Source: Haemonchus contortus
Taxonomy: Eukaryota; Nematoda; Chromadorea; Rhabditida; Trichostrongylidae
Direction: 5' to 3'
Assembly (NCBI GenBank): GCA_000469685.2
Contig: LS997564.1
Location: forward strand, 29,557,959 to 29,621,958
DNA length: 64,000 nt
This document shows positions 12,001-24,720 of this stretch, in pieces. The position numbers and the translations under genes are program-made. Position 1 is the first letter of the stretch, and every line of letters begins with the position of its first letter. The notes below the pieces were generated by a model. That model worked only from the letters and a program-made list of their open reading frames with translations. It made no database searches and was not told the DNA's origin.

Positions 12001-13581
12001 GCTAGAGCCACGGTGAAGGGGATTTGTTAGATTTCAAGAATGAACACTGATTCGGCTACGATGGTCTTCCGATCCTCACATCCCCAAATTCCCTGTGAAC
12101 ACGAAAAGTTGAGAAGGACAGAGGAAAAGTGCAGGTTCAAGGGGCAAAATCTTATCCTAAGACTTTTTTTTTCTAAAATTTGACTATTAGCAAGACAGGT
12201 GAAGACGAGTGAGTGCATTTTTTTTTTATCATTTTGGCTCTTTCGATGCTGCGTTTCCTTTCTCCCAGCTGCTAAAAGCAAGTTTACTACGTCGCATATG
12301 ACTCGCGCCTCACATGACCACCAGGCCGGGGTAGACATCTGGCGACGTGACCGCTTATGTTGCTTGCTTGAACTGGATTATCACACTGCCCGAAGGATCT
12401 TTCATCGTATGTATAACGCAGGTTTTCGAAAACGCTGTAAATTTCTCGTACATAGCTCATTAATATGGCAAAAAACGCCATAGGTAAAAAAGCTAGAGAC
12501 TATTGTGAGCTCTATTACTGAAGGAAATCTGTAGGTGTCAATCAGTCGTAGCGCGATGCATGTTGCAACGTCGTAAAGGTAGAAATTTAGAAGTCAAAAA
12601 AGAATAAAGGTAGAAATTTAGGAAGTCAAAAAAAAGGGAAAAATCGAAAGGAGGACAAAAATTGCTCACATTGGCAGTAGTAATGTAAGGGCTTAGGATG
12701 TACCCTCGAACGAACTCACTGCAAAAAAAAAAAAGAAAAAAAAAAGTAAAAAATTGCAGAGTTATATCTATTTTCTGGATAGATTATCAGCGTTAACTAG
12801 AATTTAAGTAACGCAATCATTCCGCCGATACCTAGCTTTTGTATAGGATCCTTCACGTGTGTAGCATCTTCATTAGTTTACTTTCCCGAGAGTCTTTCGA
12901 AAGGTGCCCGAACATTAAGGAGCCTCGTTAACATTGAGAACCTCCGAGTTGGCTGATTTACAACTCATCGAATACTCACACACTAAATTGTTCCATTGCT
13001 GCCCTATCTTTCGATTTTCGAAGAGACGTGGTGAGCCACTCGTCCCACCTTTCCCTTTTCCTTAGCCGACCTCCTCAAAACTCTCGTGGAAATTCTGTCT
13101 TATGCTATCTGCTAAATACTCTCCTCTTTAGGTCTTCAGCTAGGAGTAGCTACAGGCATACATCTAAAGGCAAACGCACGAGGCCTATACGTAAAAATCG
13201 GTTGGTCTGGCTTCATTCACTCAAACCCTAACGAACTTCACAACTCGGAGCCCTTACTCTTGATTGGATATGAAGGCGAACGACTCCTTCAGGAAGGGGC
13301 TTTAGATTAATGTCACTCAAGACTATAGAAGTATGCGAGCCTTTTTTGGCTCATAGACGCTGAAGTTCTACCGAATCCAGATCGTCCCCATCATGGACAA
13401 GTTTGATAGTGTTAAATACAATCAGCAACGAAACTGCGACTTTTGCAAAGTTGTAAGTAGGACCTGAGTCCTGAATGCTATAACTAACTCTCGTTTTATA
13501 TATTTTTCGATTTAGTACTCATTAGGCATTCACCGAAGAAGTATGTAGGATAAAGTAATCTGGCATTGACAAATCTCGTTT
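9019..13581. other. Long stretch without supported genes
   Basis: Mostly T-rich, intron-like sequence. A 31-bp unit beginning TAAAGGTAGAAATTTAG is tandemly duplicated at 12574-12636. An A-rich low-complexity patch lies at 12722-12752. A strong CAG/gtaggt donor-like site on the minus strand near 10,595 has stops in all three frames just upstream, so it does not define a coding exon. Confidence 0.4.
12574..12636. repeat. Tandem duplication, 31-bp unit, two copies
   Basis: TAAAGGTAGAAATTTAG-AAGTCAAAAAA appears twice with a period of 31 bp. The two copies differ by a single G insertion and in the poly-A length. Confidence 0.7.
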
Positions 13582-13837
13582 CATGATGCGCCAGAACTCG
13601 ACTTCCATTCAAAATTGTAGTTCTGTCTGAATGCATGCGTAGCGTGCACTATGAATTACGGTGGCAAGTCGACGTACATTTCGGTGCTCTCAGATTTCCA
13701 AACGAATCTGGCACCAATTAACCGCACCCTAAAGGAATAGAACGTTTGATTGGCCTGAACGAACTTCGGTGGGGATTCGATCCCTATACCGTAAGCAGGT
13801 GGTAGTGCACCACTTGCTACTATCTCGCCTCAGCCCA
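13582..13837 (-). mobile_element. SINE-like repeat, near full length
   Basis: On the minus strand the head is TGGGCTGAGGCGAGATAGTAG, followed by CAAGTGGTGCACTA, a B-box-like GGGATCGAATCCCCACC and GGTTAATTGGTGCCAGATTCG. The copy continues to the tail GAATGGAAGTCGAGTTCTGG. It matches the reference copy throughout, with scattered substitutions. Confidence 0.65.
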
Positions 13838-14867
13838 GAACACATCATGCGGTTCCAATTTGAGTCTTTAGTGCGATTCCTTATTTGGGAGAAACATTGA
13901 TCTCGTGCAACGCAGTTTACGACGTCAAATGTGAAGGCTTACATTTAAGGTGGCGCTGGTGTCAAGACGAATCAGACTTTTTAGGGCTACTAAGAGCTGT
14001 GGAATGAAGTACGCTCCAAAGCCACTGAATTGCATGCTTGTAAGGTTCTCTCACCAGTGTTGGGAATTGCAGTACAAGGTAATACTCTCGGCGACTGGGT
14101 CTGTGGATTTTTTTGGATTTGGATTTTATTTCCTCAAGGCCGAAAAAGTCCTGGAGATCAAATCAAATCAAAAATCAAAAAAGTTAGGAGCATAAATATT
14201 CCACCTTTAAAAGACCTGTTTGGCACAGAAGCATCGACTAATAATAGTCCGGAAAATTCCTTGACTTCTAAGTAGTCTTCGACAGCGAACCGTTACAGAA
14301 GTAACTTTCGGTGTTGGTCCGTCCAAATCCCTCGGAAGAAAAACTGTTCATGTTTTGTCTGTTGTCTGTTGAGGAATATCAAGGCTGAAGATGTCTGATG
14401 CACCTCCTGAATCCAATAACTGAAGTTGTACCTCAATGTAGGCATCAAGAGAAAGTAAAGCAATCTCGTTGTATAGTAAGCCAATGTGGCCCAAAATTGT
14501 GTTCCCATGTTAAAGACGAAGATTAGTGAGGACTTCGGACAACCACTTTTTCTTTCGAGTTGATTGAAAAATGGCCATCGCTCTTTTTTCTACCTACTTC
14601 ATCGTTTTTTCGTTGGCTGTGTCCTTTGCGATGCTGCTCTTCCCAATTAGTACACAAAATCTCAATTATTAGCTCAGCTCATGGTTGCTGCCTTAAAAGT
14701 CCTATTACTACAAAGCCCGGCCTAGCTGGTGTGGCGCTTACACTCACTATGACATGCATTTCTGATCTCGAAAAGAAAGTCACGTACTAGGTTATGAGAT
14801 AGGTTGCTAATTGTTCATCGTTAGAAATAAAAGTTAGGTCTTTTTGCATCGATAAATCCAGGGGAAT
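13838..14867. other. No supported gene
   Basis: Two overlapping 81-codon plus-strand frames and a 71-codon minus-strand frame occupy this interval. None has a good start or splice context. An ATCAAATCAAATCAAAAATC run near 14159 is simple sequence. Confidence 0.4.
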
Positions 14868-15105
14868 AGGATGAGCACCGTACCCGATTTCAATTCGGAA
14901 CCACAGCGGCTATTTGATTGTGAATGTAGTTCCATACAGTGAATCGCAGTGCTTAGCCGATGTAAAAGTCAGTGCTTGATCCTCCCAAAAGAGTCTGGTA
15001 TAATAAATTGACCGAGTCCGAAAGAATTGTTGACCTGCCAGATATCTAGCCAAGATCCGATTTCCGTTGTGTGTGTACAGTAGTGCGTAACATAGCGCTA
15101 TACCG
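14868..15105 (-). mobile_element. SINE-like repeat, older diverged copy
   Basis: On the minus strand, GTTACGCACTAC corresponds to the head and a decayed B-box region follows. The middle is well kept: ATTATACCAGACTC, TTTTGGGAGGATCAAGCACTG, then TTTACATCGGCTAAGCACTG. The tail ends in GAAATCGGGTACGG. Confidence 0.55.
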
Positions 15106-18100
15106 CAGTTTAGTAAAAATTTCTAGAAAATATTGGTAAGGACATGTCATATATCATCATTTAGCGGCGACGACTTTAGTAAAGTTCTAAGGGGGCAAAA
15201 CCAAGAGAAATGGTCCAACAAGACGACTATTCGATCAGTCCTCGTACTGATTTTACCAGCAATCAAAGAAGCGGTCAAATATTCTAGCTGCTACATCTAC
15301 CCACACTAAGAATAGGGAATCGTCCTGGTCGATTGGCACGAGTCACTGCTCACAGACGCGAATTTCAAATTTCCCACCGATTGTTCGGCCTGAAAGGTGT
15401 GGGAGTATATGTACATATGGTCCGAAATAAATAGTTGATCCAATCGCTTCTAGACATGAAGCGGCACACTCAGAATTCATTGAATTTGATCTCTCGGCTT
15501 CTTTATTATGAAAAGCTTCTCCTTTGGACTTCCAGGAACGAGTTGTTGCTTTGTTTGTTTCAAATTTTAGCGGTCCACCTAACATCTTACAGCACTTCTA
15601 TCACCTGTCGTCCCCTTGATCATTGATTTTCTCGAGGAGATACCAGTTACGTCTCCATTCGCTCCTGTCGCGAGTCAATGTAGTTCAGTGTTCTATACAA
15701 AACCTAAGCAAATCCTTTCAAATCACATTTATCTCGGAATTTTATCAGAATTCTCGCCCAGTTTTCTCTACAAAGGCGAGAAACACCAGCCAACAAAAGC
15801 ATCAATTCATAATTTCATTAGCTGTTCGCAGATTTTTCCCTTAATTAACCGAAAGAACGAAAGCAACGAAATTTCCAAAGTAAAGCTTCCTATGGCATTG
15901 ATTGGTTTGGCTCAGTGCCATTTTGGCAAGCAAGCATTCTATTTTGACAATAAAAACTTTCGGAAGAGAAAACTCAGGAAATCATGTTTGATTTCTTCGT
16001 GATGTTTACTGGGAATTTGCCGTGGAATTTTAACGGAATGAAGCGGTATCGCGTGAATCGTCATAGTCGTCTCAAACGAAGAAGCCGGTTCGAAATCGGG
16101 CATAGCAGAGCGACCGACGACCGGGAGATACTTCGATATAAGCATTTATTCGCAATGAAACATTGCAGTCAAACTTGTTTCATTGAAGATACGACGACGT
16201 CGCAGCTACCATCGCACGCGACAATCCACTCACCACTTTGGCCTAATTTGTTGCACTTTCCCGTGATGAAACATCCTCTCACCTATATCGCCGACCGACT
16301 TCTATATCTTTTCTGGGTGACTATTAGTAACTTCAATACTGATATTTACATTGAACCCCCCCCCCCCCCCCTAACACCAAAGAAAAGTTGCTGGTAGCTA
16401 TGGGATACTCTTTAAACAGCTTTCTGGGGGTATGATCCCCAAAAGGTCATTGAGTACTATCACATGTCTTTCGTGGTAGTTTCCACTCAGAAACAACCCC
16501 AGAGGTATAGTGCTGAACTAGAGCGAGTTTATCGAGTACTCTACCGAGTTCTGCCCGCGAAAATGCCGAATTTCCAGCCGCACCTACATCCGAACTTGCA
16601 ACCACCGCTCGTTTGAGACAACGAATGAAAAAAACTGGTGATCAGCTCTGATTCCTTTATTTTCCCTATGCAACTCATGGTGACGTGATGCTGTGAATTC
16701 CATCAGTAGGGCCATCAGTAGGGTGGCATCTGCACTGTGCATACAAAGCCAGATTCATAAGCTCTTGCCTAAAATGAGCAGGAGCTCTTCCACACAGGTC
16801 CTTTTCCAGTCCAGGCCTTCAAACATCTCTAAGCAAGTGCCTTGAGAATGAATTCCATGAAATGTTGTCCAGACATCCGTAACTCGGAAATTTCAGTAGG
16901 AAAGTTGCTGATATATGTTTAGTAGTAATAATATTTCGCCCATTTGTTCGTCCAAATATGGTGGTCTGAGCTTTTTGTGTTCCAATCGATAATCATCTTT
17001 TGTGTTAATAAACCCAATTTCCAATTGATTTCTCTGATAATTCTAGAATATTTGCCAGTTTGGATAGCAATTCCTCTATTTTGACATCAATTTCCATCAT
17101 ATCCCTTTCCTTACCCTATCGTCTTCTCTTACTTCATATCCCTTCCCTTTTCAAAACTCTGAAACGTAGGCATGCACATGTGCCATCTACGGCGTGATAT
17201 ACAATACGGACTATGTATGAAGAGGATCTAATCACCATAGAACCACCAATTTTACTTTTGAGATCTTTATGGTTCGCTGAAACCAATGACTTTTCCTAAA
17301 TCCTCACACAGGAAGTCACGTCCCAATATGACTATCACATTGGGAAATTCGCGTCGCTAAGAGGAATTATGATGTTCCAATCGGAGATATTTCCGAGTTA
17401 ATGATTCACATTCCATCTAAGTTTTTCAATTTTTTTTGAATTAACCCAACTTATGATGGCTTAGACATGAGAGTCTGATCGCTCGAATATCGGATCGCTC
17501 ATAGGGCTGCCCAAAGAGGTTTAAGATAGAAAGAACCTAACAATGTGAAGCTTACAGATGGAGTGGCAGAATATGGAGAGAATTCAGCTCCTCCCATACC
17601 TCGGTACTTTGGTGCCTCTATCTAGAAACCCCTTTTCTTCAATGAATCAGAATGGAATCTCAACGGCAGGCCACCCAAAAAACTCATGATTATATGGACA
17701 AGAAGGGACACTTAGATAGAATGGAAAGAATAAGAGCTGCCTTGAGTTTATCCTCAGGTTTCACGATAACTTACTGTAATTCTTACATAAGTTTCTGAAT
17801 AAGACTTTTTTTAGCACGTGATCACAACAGTTAGATATCGTGAGCACCTGTGACTTGAATAAACCCTCAGTCAACTCACAAGTGTCACTGTCCAGGCCTA
17901 GCCTGCTTTTGAATGGTTGTATAGCGCTCCTGAACTGATACTGAATAGGATAATGTAGAGGGTGAAGCGGCCACAAACGTAGTCAACCACTGACTTGCTT
18001 TTCTCTCTTTTCTACCCTCCCTATTAAGGATAGTGAAGATGGGGTCAGGGGAAAAGACTTAGCCCGTAAATATGTTCTGAAATTTGAGCTTTTAGCCACT

Positions 18101-18771
18101 GATCTGTACATACGCTGTCAATCAGAATTGACAGAGTTCAAATTCCTTCTATTGCATCTGTCTCATTCTATTATTTGATTCTCCCTTATAGCACAATTGT
18201 CTTTTCGATATCTGACTTTCTTGTCGTCGTCTTAAAGTGCGATATCTGATGTTCGTGTAGCAGTTTTAAGCCGACACAACCGGTTTCAAGCCTTTTAAGC
18301 CGGTTGAATTCCATCTCGAGCTAAGTCAGTTAGGTCATCTGATGTGAATTTTTTTTTTCAAGCTGCTTTGGCTGTCTAGTGATGGAGATTTCAATCGGCT
18401 AGTGGGCTGGCTGCCGCTCTTTCATCACACAGAGACAGACAAGTTCTCCGAACTGTATTTATAGAGTGCAGAAGCTTATGCAGTTTGAGTTCAAGTTAGA
18501 ATGCGGACCTGTTCGGATGTTCATTGAGACTACAGTATCCTTCACAATGATTGAAAATCACATCTCAATCCATCATTTCATTGTCGACTACATTTGCGAC
18601 ATTGGAACAAAGACAGCTTGGAAAAGGTGCTGTTCATGACGGTTGCAGTGGAGCAGAAGGACTGGGTGCAAGGTCCACAGCAAACTCAGCTCTGTTTTCT
18701 TGGGTAAATGATGTCTTGTCGCTATCCAGTCCCGTTTTTGAGATATCCCCATTCCTTTTTTGGTCTTCGTG
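15106..18771. other. No supported gene; contains a C16 tract
   Basis: Plus-strand frames of 128 and 137 codons at 15616-16002 and 15984-16397 are the largest open stretches here. The second runs into the poly-C tract, which it translates as prolines. Neither has convincing splice sites. The remainder is intron-like. Confidence 0.35.
16356..16371. repeat. Poly-C tract, 16 bases
   Basis: An uninterrupted run of 16 C, equivalent to G16 on the minus strand. It is one of four long mono-G/C tracts in the window. Confidence 0.9.
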
Positions 18772-18960
18772 GCGCTTGACTAGTAACTGGCTTGTAGAAT
18801 GTCATGGGGTACCAGCCGATGTGAAACTCGAAAGTATACCCTCCCTCCACATCAAAGAGTCCGATTGCGATAAGCAGATGTGACAACCGTTTCGGGGATC
18901 GATCCCCTTACCTCATGGGTCTTAGTTGTACATACTACTAGTACTGCCCTATCCCGACCC
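18772..18960 (-). mobile_element. SINE-like repeat, strongly decayed
   Basis: On the minus strand the head is GGGTCGGGATAGGGCAGTA, followed by the B-box region GGGGATCGATCCCC (18894-18907, a perfect 14-bp palindrome), then GGACTCTTTGATG and TTTCACATCGGCTGG. The order of landmarks is kept but identity is low. Confidence 0.4.
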
Positions 18961-21155
18961 TGCATTAATTGAAGCCTGCCACAATCGCCATCATCCAGTT
19001 CACCTGCCTTCTTCAACTGCGAAAGTCGTTTTGCCCACGGAGACTGTTAGACATTTCCTTCGGTTTTTTAGTTGTTAGCGCTAAGTATGAACGTAGCGAG
19101 ACAGCATTTTCTGTGAAGGTTGCCCTTGAGATCGCCACAAAACCAGAATTGAAGATGAGCGTTGTAGTGGTCGCTGATAGCCAATCCTTCTGAGAGCAAG
19201 CATGCAACTCCCTCTTTCAATTCATTTTCACCTACAGTTCGACTTGTTCAAATCACCCGGCTCCTGTTGAGCTTCTCGTCACTCATAAATGTGAAACATT
19301 CAGGCAGATTGAGCGAAATCTGATCCCATGGGTAAGGGGCTTAGAACCGCTGACCGCCAGACTATTTTCGCTGGTTCATGATTTTGTTATGGGATCTACA
19401 GGATCTATGACTCTGATGCTTTTACCTAGCCAATAGCCCTCAAAATTGAAATTATAGGTTGTGGTGGATGTGACTGTATTTTTTTCACAATTTTTCACCA
19501 CATACATTGCCCATTTGATTCAGACATCCCATGATCGGCTTTAGCGATCATTGACCCCGACATGTCTGAGTTGCCGACGATTCTTCATTTCACGTATCAC
19601 GCTTATGCTATTGCGTGCTAGAGCACTATGCATTTTCGAGTGGATAGTTGTGGTGGAACAAAGTCGCCCATATTGGCGGGTGGGAGATTAGAGCCTCTTA
19701 ACGGAGTCATCTGATGCTATCCCATCGTCATATACGGTATTTTTAGTTGTCTGTTTGTCCTTATAGGAGCAAGCTGCTCTAGGAGCGGGATATGTAAGAG
19801 TTATTCGACCCTCACTTCAGTCGCGGCTATATTCCACCTGTAGAACAGACCGTTCACCTTCCGTTTAAATCCAATAGAGAACGGAGCTGGAGTTATTGCG
19901 AGACCTAATCTAAAGCCTTAAATAATCCTTCAAAGAAAATTCTAGGACTCCTTATTTTTGGAGGGGGAGGGTTGAGCTTCGAGAATTAGCAATTCTTCTC
20001 AATCTTTTAAATACCGCTTGATATGTATTTCATTGAGTTATCTTTGCAGCTCTAATCCCTTCACTCCACGGGGTGCCTAATCAAAAAAAAACGATAATCA
20101 AGAAAAACCAGAAAAACCAAATTTACTGGTACGTTGTGGTACTTCACGAGCCTTTTTTCGATCCCTTCGTGTTCAAATACTTGGTACGAGATTCTTTCGA
20201 ACGAGGTGGGGGGGGGGGGGGGGGGGGGGAGGTGTCCTCAATGGGGTGAGGACAGTGTCTTCGACATGGTAAGGACAGCGTTTGGGGATTTGCGAGAATC
20301 CGGAGCGTCGTCGGTTGTAGGTTGATTAACTGCCGTCAGAGTTGGTTTTTGCTGTTTGACACTACTCGAGTCTCTCGACATGATTGCTAATAAAGATCGG
20401 AAATAAAGCGGTCTCTCCAATGATAAATCTGATCTTTTCGAACCACTGCAACCATTTGGCCATGTCTAGCATCTGATTTCACATCACTATGCTGAAAATA
20501 TTCATTACTCTTTAACCCTAAATGGAGCGATTGTGTGGAGCTTCCTAGAAATCGGTCAAAATCGTTCATCAAAATTGGTTCATTCGATTCGGTTCTCTAG
20601 CAGATCTGGTAATAAATGTGACATTCGAACCTCCAGAAATAAAGCTACTCCCCGGTCTTTGGAAAATGGCCTCACCCTACACCCTCGCTAAAAAAAGTGT
20701 AGGCCTTTCTTTTTGAACTTCTTTATTTTCCTGTTGGAGGCCATTTCCCCATCTTGAACTTCATAAGTAAAAAGACCTTTGACTGCTTGATATCAGTGAA
20801 AAGAATGGTGATTTCTTCAATAGTCAGATTTTTGCAATGGATTGGATAACCGTTTCACATGGGTCGGGATCTCATTTCGCGGGACACCTTGTTCCAATTC
20901 ACTTCAGTTGTTCCTCTTCATGCACTTCTGAGTACCCTTCTTTACTCTTCTTTCACCGTTGTCCCATTGTTGACCACTACTCCTTCTATTGATAGATTTT
21001 CATAACAGATTAGGAGTGAGGATCTTTTCTTAACATGATCTTCAATAGGTCAGACGTAATAGGATCAGGAACCAATGGAAAGAAGGATGCCATATCGCAA
21101 CAGAGCCCCTACTGCGACACTCGAAGTGCTCCGGTTCTTCTGATAATTGCTGAAC
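18961..21155. other. No supported gene; contains a G22 tract
   Basis: 19250-19390 may be a further very decayed SINE fragment on the minus strand (AGAACCGCTGACCG recalls the B-box flank). CCCATGGGTAAGGGGC at 19325-19340 is nearly the inverse of CCCCTTACCTCATGGG at 18904-18919. Open frames are short and on both strands. Confidence 0.35.
20208..20229. repeat. Poly-G tract, 22 bases
   Basis: An uninterrupted run of 22 G on the plus strand, followed by AGG. It could form a G-quadruplex. The exact length may be an assembly estimate. Confidence 0.9.
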
Positions 21156-21436
21156 GAGAGGAGGTAGTGTAGTGGCAAGTGTTGCATACTATAGCAATCA
21201 TGATGTGGGTATTGAATGCAAGCCTGTTCGAGCCATCCAAACCCTCCGTCCCTTTGGGTATTGGTATTGGCGTGATGGTTAATTGGTACTAGACTAGTTG
21301 TGAAGGACAAAAGCACTACTTGTACATGGCCGACTACCAGAAGCCATAGTATGGATCACATACGCATTCAAAACGCCTTCACCCTTTTAAATAGAAGTAA
21401 AATGCAAGGCGCATCCCAGAGGCGCGATTAATTGAC
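21156..21436 (+). mobile_element. SINE-like repeat, near full length
   Basis: The head is GAGGAGGTAGTGTAGTGGCA, followed by AGTGTTGCATACTATAGC. The middle contains GGTTAATTGGTACTAGACTAG, CACTACTTGTACATGGCCG and CACATACGCATTCAAAACGC. The tail has AAGGCGCATCCCAGAGGCGC. An insertion of about 15 bp lies between the B-box region and the GGTTAATTGG segment. Confidence 0.65.
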
Positions 21437-24125
21437 ATCAAAAGCACTTCATCTTCTATCTGCCAGTCCACTTCGAACGTAGCAGTAGAAGGTTTATTTC
21501 ACAGTCCAACACATATGGTTTATTGTCTGGATGAGAAAGAACTTTTTCCTTCTACAGAGATTTGTGTGATTACGTGGGATTGAACACCGTGAATACAACA
21601 GTGGCTGACCTTTTCCCATAAGCCGTTGTGACAGAAATTTCCAGACATTCAAGTTTCTCTGTAGTTCTTGTTTTCGAAGTGAAATGGGTTGTTCTAAAAC
21701 GATTTGTCAGCTTTCAGCCATCTTTTGTTCTACAATAAGTTTGCATTTCCCTCAACACAACACTCTAAGATCAAGTAAGCCTTCGTGAACCGTGGTCCGC
21801 TGACCCATGTAGAGCGAATGAAAGTATAAACGCTAGAATAAGTTGTAATAGCAATTTTAACCTCACGCGAATCCAGGCCAAAATCTTGTTCGTGGCTAAT
21901 CTCAGATACTCAGATCCGTCGATACTGAATATCGACGGACCATTCTATTTTGTTTCTTGCATCATGATGGTATCCGTTGTTCGTTTCGTGTTGAAATCAA
22001 AAAGCTGTGTGGACGAGTTTTTCGCCCTACTGTGACTGGTTTTCGATGTGCTGTAATAGTACTGTAAAGCGCTCTGGTTTACCCTGTCCTTTATTTTGTC
22101 AATGTAAAACTTTCACTTTTCATTGATGGAGCTGACTTTTAAGATTCTTGAAGACTACTCTCGTCACAGATTCCAATTTCCAGAGACGCATTCATGAAGG
22201 CACGTATGGTCTCTAGGGTATGATCTGTAGACCAAATCACAAATCATATCACAAATCAATAATTATCGAGACCAAATCAATGTGATACCAGATCACAGGA
22301 GTTGCCAAGAGGGCCGAACCTACAATTATTGGACGTGGAAAGACTCTTCAATAGCGAATTTCTAGTTTTCCCCAGCGTTATTCATGCTCCATCGCAGGGT
22401 CCACTGTTCTTGTCGATTGTCTCTACTTCCTTGTGACTGTGGCACCTTCTTCTGCCAGCTTGGTTTCAACAAGGTCTTCCTAGCTAACCTCCTTTCTTAC
22501 CTCTTCTTTAAGGCTCCCCGTGGTAGTTCCCCGTGAGCTTCAAACTTTTAGCCTTCCTAATTGGGTAATCCTGTATCTCCCTCAATACGTCACAATACCA
22601 TCGCTGATACTGAGTAAGGAATGGGTGCACTACCCACCCAAGAAATCGTATATTGTCCAGCAACGAAGCAAAATACGCTACGCATCCTAAAATGTGATTG
22701 ATTAACATCGAATCTCTTGATTTTTCTTTCTGAAAGGCGTGAGACAAACATGTGTTTTGAGTCTCTTAGCGAATTTTAGCAAAACTCAAAGAGTCGGCTC
22801 ATCCGAATGGCTAGAATACCCGCATGCACTGGATGTTAATTCTGAATTTCGACAGGTGCTCCACCAAGAACAGTTTATGGGAGGTCTGGATCACCGTTAA
22901 CTGGCACCACAGCTGATCTATCTTCGAACTCATCACGTTTGTGTGCCACCATCCAGTAATGTCCGGCTTTGGGTACCTTGAGTGAAACAGAAGAACAAAG
23001 TACTCCTCCCATCATGTCCCTATTCTGCCTGAGGGCACGGAGTGAAAAACTGTTTTTCGAGATTTTTTTTCGGTGGAACTTTTTGTTTTGAAATCAGAGG
23101 CTAGCCCCGTAGCCTAACCCCTATCGTACTTTCCCCCAATGTGGACTTTTGAACCTTTTTTCGTGACAGGTGGTATATTCCGAAGGAGAGCGCCCTGCGT
23201 CCCCGAGTAGAGCCGGCTAACATCAAACTTCCATTCTTGTCTGAATTATTCAGGTACCTCCAACAACATGCAATCGTGTCAGAATTCCCAATAAAAACCT
23301 TTGTGAAGTAATAAATTCTCTCAACTAACTGCATTTGCTACTAGCGCCTAACTGGCTTTAGCTCCACAAATCTTCTTGGGTAATTCAATCATTCACTCGG
23401 CAATGGTCAGTTATTTATCCCCTTCAAAGTCGTCATACCTCATACCCACTTATGTAGCTGACACACTGTTCACCTTGTGAATGAGTAACTCCCTTCCAAT
23501 TCATGTTCGCGACGTGACTTTTTTTCGCCGTACACCGGCTGCACCTCTATTGAAACAGGTGTAATTAGTGTTGAGGTTAAGAAGAAACTTGTAACCAGCT
23601 TAGCGCGACATCTCATTGCTGCGCTCAAAACTGGACCAGCCCTCAATTTTGGCGCTGTTTCGACAACGATGGCGAGTTCCGTTGCGGATGTCCACGCGAG
23701 AGAGAGTCGATCGGAATTAGAAACTGTCGAGAGTTGGCAGACAGCCAGTCAATTACCAAAAATGGACGAAAGGCGTGAGAGGGTCAATTAAAGGTGATCG
23801 CATTACCGAATTTTCGGAAACGATATGTAGAATCTTAGCAGACAGAAGGCCTGAGGTCCGGCATACATATACTATCAGCATGCTGTCTACAAGGTAGCTG
23901 GTATCACTTGACGGGCGTGGTTCTGGGTGAGCCGTACATTTAATCCTGGCCCGGGATTGATTTGGTACATATGTTCCTGTGTGTTGTACCTTACTGAGTA
24001 ATTTATAAGAGCTGGCCGTCTTACGGTACCACTAATATTTGGAAGAACCTTTTGCTTAGCTACATGAGTAGGTGTAGGTAAAAAGACGTTCTCAGGTAGA
24101 TCTGTAATTCGACCTCCTTACAACC
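21437..24125. other. No supported gene
   Basis: A simple AATCACAAATCATATCACAA patch lies near 22240, and otherwise the sequence is mixed and intron-like. Frames of 77-79 codons on the minus strand near 22.6 and 23.2 kb have neither good starts nor splice contexts. Confidence 0.4.
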
Positions 24126-24518
24126 ATGAACTACTCCAGTACCGATCAACTTGGTAGAAATTTCTACAAGAATCTACGGCAGGGATTGAGGTCGGTAGGT
24201 CTGGCCCACCATAACTTGGAACCCAAAATGTTCTTTCCCAAATTTGCCATACCGAATGAAACATCGTCAAACAGTCACGAACAGTCAGTCTCCAACATCT
24301 ACAACACTACAAATCTATATCTGAAAGGCCGAAGTATGGGAGTAAGGAGTCTCAATTACAGTTCCACCATCCGCATCCTTTTCCCATTGATAATGAGCGA
24401 TCATAAGATTTTCCAACAATACTTCTGTGGCCCTCACTCGTCCCTACTAGTCAGCACCAAATCAGAAACGGTCTTTTTCATCGTGTCCTTTCCATGGTTG
24501 CCAGGAAACTTGACGTAA
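24126..24518 (+). CDS. Candidate coding frame, 130 codons from ATG, unknown product
   Basis: ATG in the favourable context ACAACCATGAAC opens a 130-codon frame with no competing long frame on the other strand. The protein is polar and rich in Ser and Asn (MNYSSTDQLGRNFYKNLRQG at the N-terminus). It has a short hydrophobic C-terminal stretch (ETVFFIVSFPWLPG). Two or three frames this long are expected by chance. A second charged frame follows within 20 bp in another phase, which could mean a frameshifted old gene or two exons. Confidence 0.25.
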   Translation: MNYSSTDQLGRNFYKNLRQGLRSVGLAHHNLEPKMFFPKFAIPNETSSNSHEQSVSNIYNTTNLYLKGRSMGVRSLNYSSTIRILFPLIMSDHKIFQQYFCGPHSSLLVSTKSETVFFIVSFPWLPGNLT

Positions 24519-24534
24519 AACATTGTTGTTCACT

Positions 24535-24720
24535 GATGTCCGTGCAATGATCCTGCAAAATCACTTGAAAGATGTAGCTATCGAAGAGAAGGGAAGGCGA
24601 AAACTGCGATCTATTGTTTCTCGTACGAAAAAAGAACTTTTTGTGAGGGTTTCGCCCAGCAAAGCAATTAGGATTGGCGTAAAAGTTAACCTACCAGTCA
24701 AAAAATTCTTGCGTCACTGA
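24535..24720 (+). CDS. Charged open frame, possible terminal exon
   Basis: A basic and acidic segment of about 62 codons ends in TGA. Typical stretches are VAIEEKGRRKLRSIVSRTKK and the C-terminal VNLPVKKFLRH. The composition is much more protein-like than the surroundings. The product is not recognised. It sits directly downstream of the 24.1-24.5 kb frame in a different phase. Confidence 0.25.
   Translation, partial: DVRAMILQNHLKDVAIEEKGRRKLRSIVSRTKKELFVRVSPSKAIRIGVKVNLPVKKFLRH

Noticed and set aside
15984..16397. 137-codon plus-strand frame
   Set aside because: It ends in prolines from the C16 tract and no splice or start context supports it. About as many such frames are expected by chance.
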